A stretch of DNA of 64,000 bases from Nematopogon swammerdamellus (GCA_946902875.1 OX336340.1:789501-853500), one strand, 5' to 3'. Numbered from the stretch's first letter, positions 41,848-53,514 are shown. The notes: a model not told the origin generated them from the sequence alone. A program made the numbers and translations.

Positions 41848-42036
41848 GCACTGAATGAAACGTCGGTCGAAACGGCTACGTAAATAGTTTGTGTTTTCCG
41901 GCCAGTTCAGTGTAGCCGGCACGATCAAAGGGGGAAGCACTGACATGGCACCTAGTTCACCCGGTGCTATGGGCTGACATCACGGACGTTGTAGGTGATG
42001 TAGCCAACCGTGTCAGTTTCCATATAAAAAAAAATA
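41848..42036 (+). repeat. SINE-A body and tail
   Basis: TACCACCGCACTGAATGAAA through GCCAACCGTGTCAGTTTCCA, 5' truncated. Confidence 0.85.
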
Positions 42037-42186
42037 TGCTTGTGAATTTTTGTTCATCTAAGAGGTTTTGCACGAAGGTCTTTGACCGAGAAAGAACAGA
42101 AATAGCCATAGCGCTGCTCGCCTGTACGGTGCCTGTACTGCTCATAAGTATTATAGTGTCAGCCATTACTCGTATATTTAGAAAAA

Positions 42187-42357
42187 CTAGCTTTTGCCCG
42201 CGACTTCGCTTCGCATGACATTTTGTTCATAGCTCAGGCCGCCGATGATGATAGCGTTATGATTTATAGACTAAAACCATCTTGAGAAGTGACAGAATGT
42301 AAAAGTTAAAACCGATCATTATAACTCGATACAGTGGTTCTAGAGTTATAAGGATAT
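42187..42357 (-). mobile_element. Helitron-like fragment
   Basis: The minus-strand 3' end reads GCGAAGTCGCGGGCAAAAGC then TAG before a host T, with the same terminal hairpin as 3890-4112. The 5' end is not clear. Confidence 0.6.
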
Positions 42358-42413
42358 TCATGGATGTTGTAGGTGATGCAGCCAATCGTTTCAGTTTCCA
42401 TAAAAAAAAAGAT
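42358..42413 (+). repeat. SINE-A tail fragment
   Basis: GGATGTTGTAGGTGATGCAG through TTTCCATAAAAAAAAA. Confidence 0.75.
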
Positions 42414-42781
42414 ATATTACACGGTCGGTCGCCCGTAGAAACTTCTCTTCATTTAATAGGATTAACCGTAAATTGTTCAATAATATCATACCTACTCTGT
42501 GCGGACATTCTCTGCCTTAGTTCTCGGAAACTAATAATAATAAAAAGACACGTTAGATGGAAGATAATACGATGTCGATGAGTCGATTATGAAAGTGATA
42601 ATCTGTGGGCGCGGCGGAGGCGGCGAGGTGTAGTGTGTCTGACGTAGGTATCATGTGTAGGTATAATTCGGGTGACCATATTTACTTCGCCTCATTCGCG
42701 GACAAAAAAAAATACAGCAGCGGCGTACGTAGCGTGGCGTGACACAGATTTCTAATGCACTGACTTTAAAACTTTTTTGAT
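42414..42781. other. Unassigned spacer
   Basis: Nothing recognised. Confidence 0.45.
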
Positions 42782-43052
42782 TGTAATCTGGTATGGGTGG
42801 CTTAGTCAGCCGGGGCTGTTATTCGGCTATATTACATCCAATACGGTGGTATCAACTCAGTCGGCTACAATTTGAGCCTACTACCTAGGAGCAAGGGAAG
42901 GTAGGTACCTACGTGAAGCAGCAGGTGTAGGTATAGGTATGCACGTACAATTTTCCGTCAGAAAAAACTCATTGGTACACGCCGACCGGATTCGAATCTC
43001 GAACCTCTCGCAATTGAGAAGCCGACGCCCAAACCGCTTGGCCCACGCTAGG
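42782..43052 (-). repeat. SINE-B with ~100-base internal deletion
   Basis: GTAATCTGGTATGGGTGGCT jumps to ATTACATCCAATACGGTGGT, then continues through the tRNA head (GACCGGATTCGAATCTCGAA) to about 43052. Confidence 0.8.
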
Positions 43053-43087
43053 TAAAATACAATTGTATTAAAGTTAGTAAAACATTT

Positions 43088-43367
43088 TTATTACTTACTA
43101 GATATTGCCGTGTATATCATACAAGCTGTGCCCGCGGCTCCGCCCGCTCTCATATTTCACTTCACTGCTAACCTCATAAGCCATTTAGCGTGATAGTAAG
43201 TAGCCTATAGTTGATGGGAAGAATCAAGCTATCCGTAGAATTTTGTATTATTAAAATCGGTCCAGTGGTTCTCGAGTTATAAGCGGACAGACAGACACTC
43301 AGACACTCAGACACAGACATTCAGACAGAAAGCAGACGTTGGATTTTATTATAGGTAAGGATAAGGA
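43088..43367 (-). mobile_element. Helitron-like repeat, second subtype
   Basis: ACTAGATATTGCC at the left, CTGTGCCCGCGGCTCCGCCC, and GGTTCTCGAGTTATAAGCGG then ACAGACAGACACTCAGAC at the right, as in other lepidopteran Helitron-like repeats. Confidence 0.5.
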
Positions 43368-43655
43368 TATCTCCCCGTGTATGTCGTAAAAGGCGACTAA
43401 GGGATATGACTCCCTTCATATATTACTAGGTCGTAGGGTTTAACCCGCCGGGGTTGGTACCACCGAATTGAATGAAAGGTCTGTCGTCGAAACGGCTATG
43501 TAAATAGTTTGTGTTTTCCGTCCAGTTCAGTGTAGCCGGCATGGCCGAAGGGAAGCACTGACGTGGCACCGAGTTCACCCGGTGTTGTGGGCTGACATCA
43601 CGGATGTTGTAGTGTGGGTGATGTAGCCAACCGTATCAGTTTCCATAAAAAAAAG
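43368..43655 (+). repeat. SINE-A variant with the head of repeat C
   Basis: TCTCCCCGTGTATGTCGTAA AAGGCGACTAAGGGATATGA, then the SINE-A body to ATCAGTTTCCATAAAAAAAA. Second member of the chimaeric subtype (see 20232). Confidence 0.85.
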
Positions 43656-44485
43656 ACATTCCCGGATATTTTTTTTGATCAACCGGATTGATTTCTCGAA
43701 TTGTCCCGCTCACGCTCCGACGGGTGGTAACTCTAGGTGTAATGGTGTTGTGTGAGGTGTATGTTTGTAAGTGCGGTCAGTTCAGTACCTCGAGGAATCG
43801 TAAAACGATCATTTTCGTTTTATTGTTTATCATATTCGGAGTTATTGATACTCTCGGAGATTTCTCGCATTCTGTTCGGGCTGAGAAGTTGTTATGGGTG
43901 GTTATTAAGTGATAAAAAATGTGTTATAGATTTCTAATTCATTTATATCTGCCTAGTGGGCAGCGAATGTAGTAGTGATTTTATAAATAAAAGTTTCAAC
44001 ATTTCAATAATCTTAATGACTGAATAACTGAATGAGGTGAATGGCTTTCTACTTATAAATGTGTATGTATAGGTTGGTTTAACTGTTTCAACATTTAAAA
44101 CGAGAATATTGGAAACCCGTTCTTTCTATACAAAATAATATTTAGTTTAGACTTAAGTATTAAACAAATATAAAGAAAAAATTGTCAAACATTAAATTTA
44201 AATTTAAATTATTTATGGAACTTCAAACGTATTTATAACCTGGCTATTTGAAGAAATGGATTGAAAATAGCAGCGATCCTATTTGCCTCTCGCTCACAGA
44301 GTATTGCCGTCTAAAGAAAATAAAGCAATTGATCCAAGACAAAAATTAGCAAATAAAAAAATATACTATGCAAAAAAAAAATGCACGCTGACTGTACAGC
44401 TGTAAAACGCCGCCATTTCCAATAATAGGTTTCTATAAATAAACAGGTTATACTTTTACATTCAACCCTCCAGTCAATCAACATT
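43656..44485. other. Unassigned AT-rich spacer
   Basis: A 74-codon open frame (43688-43912) has a hydrophobic stretch (IFVLLFIIFGVIDTL) but no family match I can name. Too little to call a gene. Confidence 0.35.
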
Positions 44486-45118
44486 GCCAGTAAATAACCC
44501 GTGTAATGTGTTACGCTACGCTCGCCGACATTGCATGTAAATACCCCGCGTAATGTGTTACGCTCGCCGAGATTGCATGGAAATACCCCATGTAATGTGT
44601 TACGCTCGCCGACATTGCATGTAAATACCCCGCGTAATGTTTTACGCTCGCCGACATTGCATGTAAATACTTACCCCGTGTAATGTTTTACGCTCGCCAA
44701 AATTGCATGTAAATACCCCGCGTAATGTTTTACGCTCGCCGACATTGCATGTAAATACCCCGCGTAATGTTTTACGCTCGCCGACATTGCATGTAAATAC
44801 CCCGCGTAATGTTTTACGCTCGCCGACATTGCATGTAAATACTTACCCCGTGAATGTTTTACGCTCGCCGAAATTGCATGTAAATACCCCGTGTAATGTT
44901 TTACGCTCGCCGAAATTGCATGTAAATACCCCGCGTAATGTTTTACGCTCGCCGACATTGCATGTAAATACCCCGCGTAATGTTTTACGCTCGCCGACAT
45001 TGCATGTAAATACTTACCCCGTGTAATGTTTTACGCTCGCCGAAATTGCATGTAAATACCCCGCGTAATGTTTTACGCTCGCCGACATTGCATGTAAATA
45101 CCCTGTGTAATGTGTTAA
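44486..45118. repeat. 42-bp tandem satellite with four-unit higher-order period
   Basis: About 15 units share CCCCGCGTAATGTTTTACGC, TCGCCGACATTGCATG and TAAATA. Three units carry an extra CTTA (at about 44670, 44842 and 45013), spaced 172 and 171 bases apart, i.e. every fourth unit. GAAAT/GACAT variants follow the same rhythm. Because 42 is divisible by three, long repetitive open frames occur on both strands; these are not evidence of coding. Confidence 0.95.
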
Positions 45119-45424
45119 TATGTAATTTTACAAACTCAGTCCGGCGAGTCATTGCAATATGTAGAATATACACGAACATAAAAAACAATTATAAAAAGTG
45201 CGCATCGCATCGCTGCTTTTAAACGCAGCCCGAGCGTATAATGTAGGATGAAGTCTACTCCGCCTGCATTGTAACTTTATTATTTCTGCATTTGATCGAT
45301 TATGAGTGCGGCGTGACGATACAATTTGAAGGGTTGACAATAAATGTAACAAATGTTTTGGCACTAAATGGTTAAAGTGCCAAAACAGTTAATCCAATTG
45401 AGACATTTTATTTTTATGCATTCC
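45119..45424. other. Unassigned spacer
   Basis: Nothing recognised. TTTTGGCACTAAATGGTTAA then AGTGCCAAAA (about 45355-45384) forms a short inverted repeat. Confidence 0.45.
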
Positions 45425-45755
45425 GGCGTGGGCGACTGCTGGGCAGAAAGAGCACACTCCGACCAGCCAGTTTCACATTTGCGGAGGTGCCATATCAGAG
45501 ACTTACCTTTGAATTGCCGGCTATACTGGAGTAGAGGAGAACACAGCCGAGGCTGCTATGCGGCCATCTTACATCCAGTACGGTGGTATGAAACTAGGGC
45601 TACAATTTAAGCCTACCATCTAGAAAGGGGCAAGGGAAGGTACTTACAGTTTTAAACCGGTTGCGAACGGAGAAGTAGTAGGTGTAGGTATGCCCGTTAA
45701 ATTTTCCGTCAGAAAAAACTCATTGGCGCATGTCGGACGAATTCGAACGTTTCCG
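45425..45755 (-). repeat. SINE-B, nearly full length
   Basis: ACACTCCGACCAGCCAGTTT through TCATTGGCGCATGTCGGACG and AATTCGAACG. The tRNA head is partly lost. Confidence 0.8.
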
Positions 45756-46519
45756 CGTTTATAAATACTAACGAGCACCCTTGCAAAATCTCTAATAGCT
45801 AATAATTAAATGGACAACTTTGCAAAAAGTTATAAATTTTCGCTTAAATTTTCGTTTGAAGGTTTAGTGTTGTTCACTTCTCTGCAAAGTCCTAAAACCA
45901 ATGTGGTTAAGCTATAAGAATAGCGGTTAATCAAACTGCAAAGTTACCGCATCTCTATACCTCTATTGATTCAGTTCGAAATCGGTTAACCGAAACCTTG
46001 AAGCCACCGCGCCGCCCGCTCTGCGCCGAGACCGCGTCCCATTTCCCAACCTCAATAACCCTCGAATTACCGAATGAAAAGTCGCCTTCAATTAATTAGT
46101 GCCACTCGACGCGGCGCAGCGAGGAAAGCGTGAGAAAATCCGTTGCCACCCCCTCGTACTCGGCAGCATCTCCTGAGACCGGGACGATGTGGTAGATCGA
46201 GCGCGAATCGATCGACAAGAGGGATTGCATGGAAAGATTCATACAGATGCTCGATTATGAGATTTCCTTCCATTTCGTTGCGTATTTGTGATACATTTTT
46301 AAAAAGTAATGTTTACTAATTGTCATAAACATTTTTTTTTACGAAATGTAAAAACAATCAAATAGTCGAGTATCTGAATTGCATAGCTTACATTAATAGA
46401 AAGAGTCGGATTGAGAATTTACTTGAAAATTGTCCCTTCAAGGCCAGAGCCTACGAGCGATCATCATAATCGAGCCAGAGCATCATAATCGAAACATTCA
46501 TATTACAGATCGTATCATG
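45756..46519. other. Unassigned spacer
   Basis: Nothing recognised. Confidence 0.45.
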
Positions 46520-46625
46520 TTCTTCATCGGCCTATATTGTTGTCCACTGTTGGACATAATGTCTCCCCCAGACGAGGCCAGCTTCGTCTGTACTCGGATT
46601 CTCGAAAACCATGACCGCCGGCACG
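46520..46625 (-). repeat. RTE-like 3' tail fragment
   Basis: TTGTTGTCCACTGTTGGACA TAATGTCTCCCCC is the inverse of the VQQWT-type end seen in RTE elements. Confidence 0.5.
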
Positions 46626-47926
46626 ACATATTTATAAAATCTGACGTTTTGTTGCAGGTTGCACGAAAAGTTGCCTCTTAGCTTCCTGACCAAAGGCTCA
46701 TTGTAAGTATAAACATTTCTCTCTATCTGCAGCAAATATTTCTAGTATAACCGGGATATTTTGTCAAAGAAGAAATTAAAAACTACAGATAAGGAAGAGG
46801 TTCGAATGTGTCAAGTTTATGTATATATTGCCACTCGGTAGGCAAGAGTTGGGTGAAGTGTAGGCAGACAGAACGGCACACATCTTCGCGATGATCACAC
46901 AACGCACAACGGTTCAGGGATGTAGGTACATAAGAACTCTTGGCTGGTCGACGGAACATGCGTATCCCGTTAGTAGGTCGCAACTCGCACCCCTCCCCGC
47001 ACCCGCCTGCGGTGCCCCCAACTTTATAACGAGTTCATTAAGCCAACCTAACTTTATTTCGCTTGTTCCTTCCAATCCTTGGCGATATCTGACGAAACCT
47101 GCTCCAGTCCACTCGCCCACATTCGTCTTTTGTTTTCTATCGCTCACCGCGACGTCGCCGCCATCGTCTGATGAAAGTCTATTGTCTTTCTTATCCTTGA
47201 GACTTTAATTATAATTTGGATAACGAGGGCCATTTGGCAAATGTGCTGAGACGATTTATAGGTATCTACTATTGGTGGAACTCGTTTTAAAAGATACTTA
47301 TAAAACAAGTCTTAGTTGGTGACGTCTCAGTTATTTATTACATGTTCTCAATGAAGTAGATCATTCATATTTTTTCAATCACATTCGACCATGTTTGACA
47401 GAATACAATTATTAATAATGCAAAATGTTTTTTTAAACATTATGCAAAATAATGTTACCTAATTTCATACCTAGTTTGAAGTTGACACAATCAACCGTTT
47501 ACAAATTATTGCCCAGTTTTGACAGATTGACAGACAGATGGATGCATGAGTTATTATCACACCATTAGGTTCCGTTTTAGGAACCTATAAGTCCTAAAAT
47601 AATCTTAAAAACCTTAAGACGTATTAAAAAAATTCAACGTGTCTTTGTTAACGAAATCTTATAAATCTTTCTCTACACCTCCAGTCTCAACACTGTCTAC
47701 TCTGCCTGCACTCAACTTTATTGTAAGTGTAGTTACGGGTACGTAACTACTCGTGCTCGTAGAGTCAAGAAAACTTACTTTAAATTAACTCTATCTTGAA
47801 CTCCAACCTCTTGGGAAACCTTGTTATTTTCTTGTCGGCCTGTCTCCGCTTCGTCTTCTGCAGTGTTCATCTGTAGATATTTCTCAGTTCATGATATCTC
47901 ATTAACTTCCTGTGCTGCAATGGTTT
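46626..47926. other. Unassigned spacer
   Basis: No repeat or domain recognised in 1.3 kb. Open frames up to 105 codons (46891-47208) have no recognisable motif. Confidence 0.4.
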
Positions 47927-48000
47927 CTCTTCTAGTCCAGTATTGCCAGCAATCGAAAGGGGTGTTATCGCTATGGCACCTTCTGCGAGACTTTAATGGC
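47927..48000 (+). repeat. SINE-B fragment
   Basis: CTTCTAGTCCAGTATTGCCA GCAATC and TATGGCACCTTCTGCGAGA. Confidence 0.6.
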
Positions 48001-48013
48001 TCCAACTCCAAAA

Positions 48014-48067
48014 GATAGATGGTATAGATGGTATAGATGGTATAGATGGTATAGATGGTATAGATGT
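48014..48067. repeat. (TAGATGGTA)n minisatellite
   Basis: Almost six exact copies of a 9-base unit. Confidence 0.95.
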
Positions 48068-48546
48068 TTATCCATAAAAAATTGCATTGCTTTCTCCTCT
48101 AACTTTATAAGAACGATTTAATATTCTTCCAAGTCTATACATCCTTAATAGGCTTCATCATCAATGATGATATCGATATTGGACAGGTTCTCCACCGCAC
48201 GGCACGTGCCGTGCTCACTGTGTACTCTGAAACAGATGCTTTTCTAAACCTTCCAGTCAATCATCGGGAGCCTCGTCAGGCGATTTGCTATCAGCTCCAC
48301 ACTGCAGAGACGTGCAAAGATCTTTCGTATGTTGTGGAACATTATCTATGGAGTGGAGCGTCGGTGTCGCTGGTCGGGCGTAGGGGCGATGTAATAAATG
48401 AGAACTATTGATCAGTGTAAAGTGACATGATGGCGGCCGGCGGCCAGGTGCAGTTAACCCATACAATAATTACTGGAGGGGTGATGGTCGGATCCTTGAT
48501 CAAGTAGCTACTGGATTACCGTAGAATGTTCAATGTTTCTGAATTA
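48068..48546. other. Unassigned spacer
   Basis: Contains GGCACGTGCC (48200), a perfect 10-base palindrome. Otherwise nothing recognised. Confidence 0.4.
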
Positions 48547-48980
48547 AGGCGCGTAGTAACGCCAACGGCGCGGCGTAGCGCATCGATCGTATGCACATAT
48601 TGCAGCATCTTTTTCATAATGGTTTTCATAATGGGTTTTTTAATAAATTGCGATCCTTCGCATTAGAACTTTGAAAAGCGTGTGATCGATAAGATATAAC
48701 AAATGGAGTCATTTTGCTATAAAAATTCCATTCAAATTCTCTTTAGTTTCTGAGATCTAGTCTTCAAAGTTCACGCGGAAGAAAAAATCTACATTTGGTT
48801 TACCGTATAGTTTGAATAGAAAATGATAAAATTTTATAACCAAAAACGTGTGATCGATAGACAAAGAATTGTTCTATGTATATTTTGCAGTAGTTTTTAA
48901 CCTTTAGATTGGTCTTATCACGGATAAACCTCCACAAAAAAAAATCTACATGGGGCGTTACTATTACTACGCGTTTTAAA
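48547..48980. mobile_element. Putative MITE with GCGTAGTAA ends and internal tandem copies
   Basis: GCGTAGTAACGCC at the left and its near-inverse GGCGTTACTATTACTACGC at the right. Inside, CGTGTGATCGATA (48676, 48846) and AAAAAATCTACAT (48783, 48941) each recur at 158-170 bases, implying a tandem duplication. Confidence 0.5.
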
Positions 48981-49500
48981 ACGAATTTAATTGAATAATG
49001 AGCGTAATTTAAAAATTTCGTACTATGGGATTTGGTTTCATACTATACCGGTTCTTCTATAGAAGATCCACAGACATAACCACTTGGTGAGTGTTAATTT
49101 GTTTTTTTTGTGGTGAGCCAATGATGTAGGGATGCAATCCCTGTCCCAGTGATCGCAATTGGTAGTCCTCAAACTAATCGTTATACTATAAACTTTTTAA
49201 TAAGCTACCAAAAGAAATATTAAGATACTTAGAATCAGATAATGTGGTTAAGTGTAAAATGTTTTATCCTAAATGAATAAAATCTTTATATTTACTTTGC
49301 CAAACACATCATATTCAGTCAATATTTTGAATTTAGGTACCTATTTGTTTTTAATTCTGTGTGTCTGTCTGTCTATGTGTTAGTCTGTCCATCTGTTTAC
49401 AGAATATTTTTATGATTAATTAGCTTTACCAATCATACAATATGTTTAGTTTTAAATTTTAAGACTTTGCTTTGTAACCATCTTATAAATAATGTATCTG
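48981..49500. other. Unassigned AT-rich spacer
   Basis: A GTCTGTCTGTCTATGTG run (49364-49380) hints at a lost (GTCY)n repeat. Nothing else recognised. Confidence 0.4.
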
Positions 49501-49540
49501 TGCAAGCGAATGTGTACACGTTCTTTGAGATAACAAAGAT

Positions 49541-49548
49541 TATATAAA
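49541..49548 (+). promoter_or_regulatory. TATA box (TATATAAA)
   Basis: It lies about 33 bases upstream of an initiator-like TTAGTC (A at about 49574) and 68 bases before the start codon at 49609. Confidence 0.4.
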
Positions 49549-49608
49549 CCAAAATCTGTTATGAATCAAAGTTAGTCCGCAGTCGTTTTGTTTTACCCAC
49601 AAAACAAG

Positions 49609-49748
49609 ATGAAATTGATGTTTATTGGTGAGACTCTGTTGTCTGTTCCTCTGTTCTTTCCTATCCGTCCTTGTCTAACTTCATCTTAAGCAAACAATAT
49701 ATTATAGGCATTTCATTCTACACCGTACTTGCTCGCTGGCACATGTAA
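49609..49748 (+). CDS. Possible 5' end of a small secreted-protein gene (two short exons)
   Basis: ATG at 49609 follows AACAAG. Exon 1 is 19 bases and ends G|GTGAGA. An 80-base intron (49628-49707) ends TATTATAG. Exon 2 continues in phase. The joined frame gives MKLMFIGISFYTVLARWHM, then TAA at 49746-49748. The hydrophobic stretch resembles a signal peptide, and a short intron inside it is common in insect cuticle-protein and immune-peptide genes. The last codons overlap a donor-like ATGTAAAA (about 49743-49750), so exon 2 may instead splice on to an exon I could not find. It may also be a truncated pseudogene. Confidence 0.3.
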
Positions 49749-50814
49749 AAGATTTGATGGAAATCTAGAAATTTCATATCTGTGGTTACATTTAACGTCA
49801 AGGGCACGTGCCTTGTAGGTACTCTTTTCCGGGGGAGTTCCCATATTTACGTTGAGAATATGACGCAGGTAGGTACATAGAACCACTCTAGGTTTCGTAC
49901 CCAGTTCTTCTTTATATATATTGCTGTAAAAAAAAAATTCGGAATATGAATTTGTGTCAATGAAATATTGTTTTAAATTGTGTGTTCCAAAACTTTAAAA
50001 ATACATTTAATACAGAAGCGCCATTTAATTCCGTAAAATTTGCCAGCAATCGCTATTTTTAATATTAGTACAAATAAAAAAAACTATTGTGAATAAACTG
50101 TTTAAAAGTTCCATACCTAATTAAAACAATAATAATTTCTTTACTCGCTTGCACATTTACTTGAATTCTTATTTTTAGTATTTTTTTGACGTTCTTAGTG
50201 TTAGATATTGTAAGTTACCTTTTAATGTATTTGGGAACTTTATTGATTAATGCATAAAATTGTATTTTACCCCTTTATTAAGTGTCTTTGTAACTGTGTG
50301 TTTCCCAATTAAAATTAAAATTAAATGGCGAAATAAACATCTGAATCTAACACGCAGCTATTTCAATAATATCAACAAACCATTCTTAATTCGCTTTTAA
50401 CAAGTCACAAAGCAAACAAGCTATCAACAAATTGAACAAACAGACGTATTGATAAATTTGTCTAGCAAAGAAATCATCATCGCATTATCATCTGTCGAAC
50501 TGAACAGGTACTGTTGACCCAAAAAGAATACCGGTTCTTGCGTACACACACACACGTCCGACCAATAATTGAAGGCAATAGAAACCTATTGTATGAAGGC
50601 ACTCAGTTTAGCATCACTGATACTACCTTTTAGTTAGACGCTTGCCTAATAAATAAAGAGTATAGTGTGCAGGTAGAGCTAAATACTACAGTATACACTA
50701 TACAGGCTGTATCGTGGAGTGTGCCTTGGCCACCAGAGGCATTCTCCAGGTCATTTGGAGTAAAAACATTACCCTCCTTTTTGCTTTGCTTTTTGGGTAA
50801 AAAAAACGGCTAAA
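49749..50814. other. Unassigned AT-rich spacer
   Basis: GGCGAAATAAACATCTGAAT (50326-50345) resembles the LINE-like end at 14115. A (CA)n-like run is at 50535-50550. No coding signal. Confidence 0.4.
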
Positions 50815-50865
50815 TGCGAGTCAACTCGCGCACCGAGGGTTCCGCATTATAATTACACTAAGTTT
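50815..50865 (-). repeat. Repeat D 3' end
   Basis: GAGTCAACTCGCGCACCGAG GGTTCCGCAT. Confidence 0.65.
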
Positions 50866-51139
50866 GACTCTTGTATTTATAAAAATTTGACAAACGCTCT
50901 TTATACCTGATCCACTTAATTAAGTCCTTGCAGTCAGAACTTCAAAAACAAAACAAAACAAAAAAACAAAAATCTGTTTTTGATCTTGCTCTCAAGCTGT
51001 ATTTTCAATCGACTGTAGGCTGTTATTATGTGGATAGTCACTAACTAAATGCTTGTAAAAATGATTATGAAAAAAAAGCCCTGCGAAGTTTCTTACCGGC
51101 AAAGAGTTTGTATTACGTCGCTGCGCTCCTTTATAGAGC

Positions 51140-51921
51140 GACCCTATGGGCAATCGGCTACGAGAAAGAATGAAGCCCGCTGCGCGGTGTAGTGCGGGCA
51201 GGGGAACGACGTTCGGCTCCTACTCGGGCATGCGCGAACGGAAAGCGTCCAAGCGTAGAAACAATGTATCTCTTATTTTGCAAAATTTAATTTGTATTGT
51301 AAGTGAGGTTGTAGGTACCTTAATATATTGAATTCTTACGGTGCTTACTTTTATTACTTTATACTATTACTTTAAGTGAGCTAAACTTGTATGTATATAT
51401 TTGTTTCTCGGAAACGGCTCTAACGATTTCGACGAAATTTAATTGTGTTTAGATAATGTTACTTTTTCAAGTTTATTCATCTACATAGATAGGTGTAGAC
51501 ACCGAGCAAAGCTCGATCGCTCAGGTACTTGCCATTATGAAAGATTCGTATTTACGACAAATGAGTGAAAAAAAAAACATAACATAACCAAAGTTTTTTA
51601 AATCAAAATTTATGAATTTTTAAAATTCTACATTCGAACGAAAACATGATTGAGGTCTTTATTTGGAATTTAACTAAACCTCACACAAAAAGTTGCGGAT
51701 TATGAGTTATCTATCACTACTACATTACTATACTAGGAAAACGCAAAGGATGATGGTGTTCGTAAAATGCTCCAAAAATTCAAGTTTATATTGAATATCA
51801 CTCGTTTAGGACTTTAAAAATAAATGTACAGATAAAGGCTTTAAAATTCCATGCACTCTTTTTCTTCTCTTCTGTAAAGGGGGATTTTTTTTTCTTCTGA
51901 TAACCTTGTAGTTCAGGCAAT
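51140..51921. other. Left interior of the P-like element
   Basis: GC-rich subterminal sequence (51140-51260), then AT-rich DNA without a readable transposase frame. Confidence 0.4.
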
Positions 51922-52682
51922 AAAGGAGGTGTAGAGTGCGTGAACAGGGTCAAATGCGATTTCTTCAGAAACCTGTTCGGGGTGCTTAGGGAGTAAACAT
52001 ACTAAAAGTCCTGGCGTCTACGAGGTGAGCCGGAGGGGGCGGGGCCCAAATAAGGTCCTGCTTTTGGGTTTTTCGCTATGATCCCGAAAACGGTGCCCCG
52101 TAGAGAAAAATTGTCTTATACCGAATGAAAGCTCATAAAATTATCTACAACTTCTATTCTATTCACTTTTTTCAAATTCCGAATCGTTTTCGAGCTACAC
52201 GCTTAGGAAAAGTGAAAATTTTCGAAAAATTGATTTTTACCTCATATTTCTCATCAAACATTCCTTCATATCGTCTAAGCTATTCACCTGAGAAAGATAT
52301 TGTGAAACCAGAAGTTATAGAAAATTTAATTCCCTTTGACGATATGAAGGAATGTTTGATGAGAAATATGAGGTAAAAATAAATTTTTCGAAAATTTTCA
52401 CTTTTCCTAAGCGTGTAGCTCGAAAACGGTTCGGAATTCGAAAAAAGTGAATAGAATAAAAGTTGTAGACAATTTTATGACCTTTCATCGGTATAACACA
52501 AATTTTCTCTACGGGGCATTGTTTTCGAGATCGTAGCGAAAAACCCAAAAGCAGGACCTTATTTCCCCCCCCCCCCCCCCCCCCACGCCAAGACTTTTAG
52601 TATATTTACTCCCTAAGCACCCCGAACAGGTTTCTGAAGAAATCGCTTTTGACCCTGCTCACGCACTCTTACACCTCCTTTT
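51922..52682. repeat. ~350-bp inverted duplication (foldback) with poly(C)20
   Basis: Arms 51922-52275 and 52338-52682 are inverted copies about a 62-base loop. Where the left arm has CCGGAGGGGGCGGGGCCC the right arm has 20 consecutive C (52565-52584). The mirrored open frames at 52125-52376 (+) and 52315-52548 (-) are one sequence read twice and are not genes. Confidence 0.9.
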
Positions 52683-52683
52683 G

Positions 52684-52876
52684 GGCCATTCGTTGAGTGG
52701 ACTATTGGTATTGCTTGATCTTTGAGTTTTCTATATCGATCTGGTGCAATATTAAAGTAGTCTTCTTTAAAATGTCGAGAACAAATACGGCTGTAAGTGT
52801 TTCCTTTTCTTTTTATTGCGGCCTCCCACAGTTTAATTTTTTCAGGATGTTTGGGAAACCTTAAAACCAAAGGTAC
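52684..52876 (-). pseudogene. THAP zinc-finger domain, C-terminal half
   Basis: The minus frame reads LRFPKHPEKIKLWEAAIKRK, then YSRICSRHFKEDYF and KLKDQAIPI. This is the THAP order FP..P....W....ICSxHF...F...LKxxAVPxI, including the Cys and His ligands and the AVPT-like motif. The N-terminal CxxC half is missing; an AG acceptor-like site at 52877-52878 suggests it was on a separate exon at higher coordinates. Beyond 52684 the frame runs into the foldback arm. THAP domains bind transposon ends in P-element transposases. Confidence 0.75.
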
Positions 52877-52969
52877 CTAATTAAAAATTACCTAATTGCC
52901 ATCTTTCACTAAACAAAATTACTCGGAACCCAGTATACATACTAAATAGTCCATATTTGGGCGCTTTTT

Positions 52970-53310
52970 TTATGGAATCTGACACAGTTGGCTACCTATA
53001 TCACCTAGAACATCCGTGATGTCAGCCCATAACACCAGGTGAGATAGGTGCCATGTCGGTGCTTCCCTTCATTTCATGTCGGCTACACTGAACTGGTCGG
53101 AAAACACGAACTATTTACATAGCCGTTTCGACCGACGTTTCGTCAGAGCGGTGGTATCAACCCGGCCGGGATAAACCCTACCACCTAGTAAGGTATGAAG
53201 AGAAGGGGCCTACAGGTTAACATGGAATCCGAACCACGGTCAGCTCCAACGGTCGAGCGGTCACTCATCCAGTACTGACCGTGCTCAGGGTTGCTTAAGA
53301 ACGAAGTATG
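52970..53310 (-). repeat. SINE-A with 5S head, inside the P-like element
   Basis: Tail ATGGAATCTGACACAGTTGG, body GGCCGGGATAAACCCTACCA, and head CTCATCCAGTACTGACCGTG CTCAGGGTTGCTTAAG, the inverse of the 5S promoter. Confidence 0.85.
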
Positions 53311-53514
53311 CGTGATTTACGTTAAGCTCATTCCATTCGTTTCGAAATGGCGGCCATTTAAAAAAAAAAATGCTTCATAAGATACCTACGTGAACATGCT
53401 TCGTTTAATAAAGTAACCGAGCTCTAAAGTCCTTCCATAGAGTATTGACTTTTACTTGGTTTAAAAAAAAATACACGAAAGATCATATCTGCCTCCTATT
53501 TTGGAACTTTATCA

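Noticed and set aside
44671..45026. Repetitive open frames on both strands (14-residue repeats) in the satellite
   Set aside because: The 42-base unit is a multiple of three, so any stop-free unit gives long frames on both strands. There is no start context, promoter or splice signal, and units with +4 bases break the frame.
44486..45118. CRISPR-like array
   Set aside because: Regular repeats without unique spacers, in a eukaryotic genome. It is a plain tandem satellite.
52125..52548. Two similar proteins encoded in opposite directions
   Set aside because: They are the two arms of one inverted duplication read on each strand, not a gene pair.
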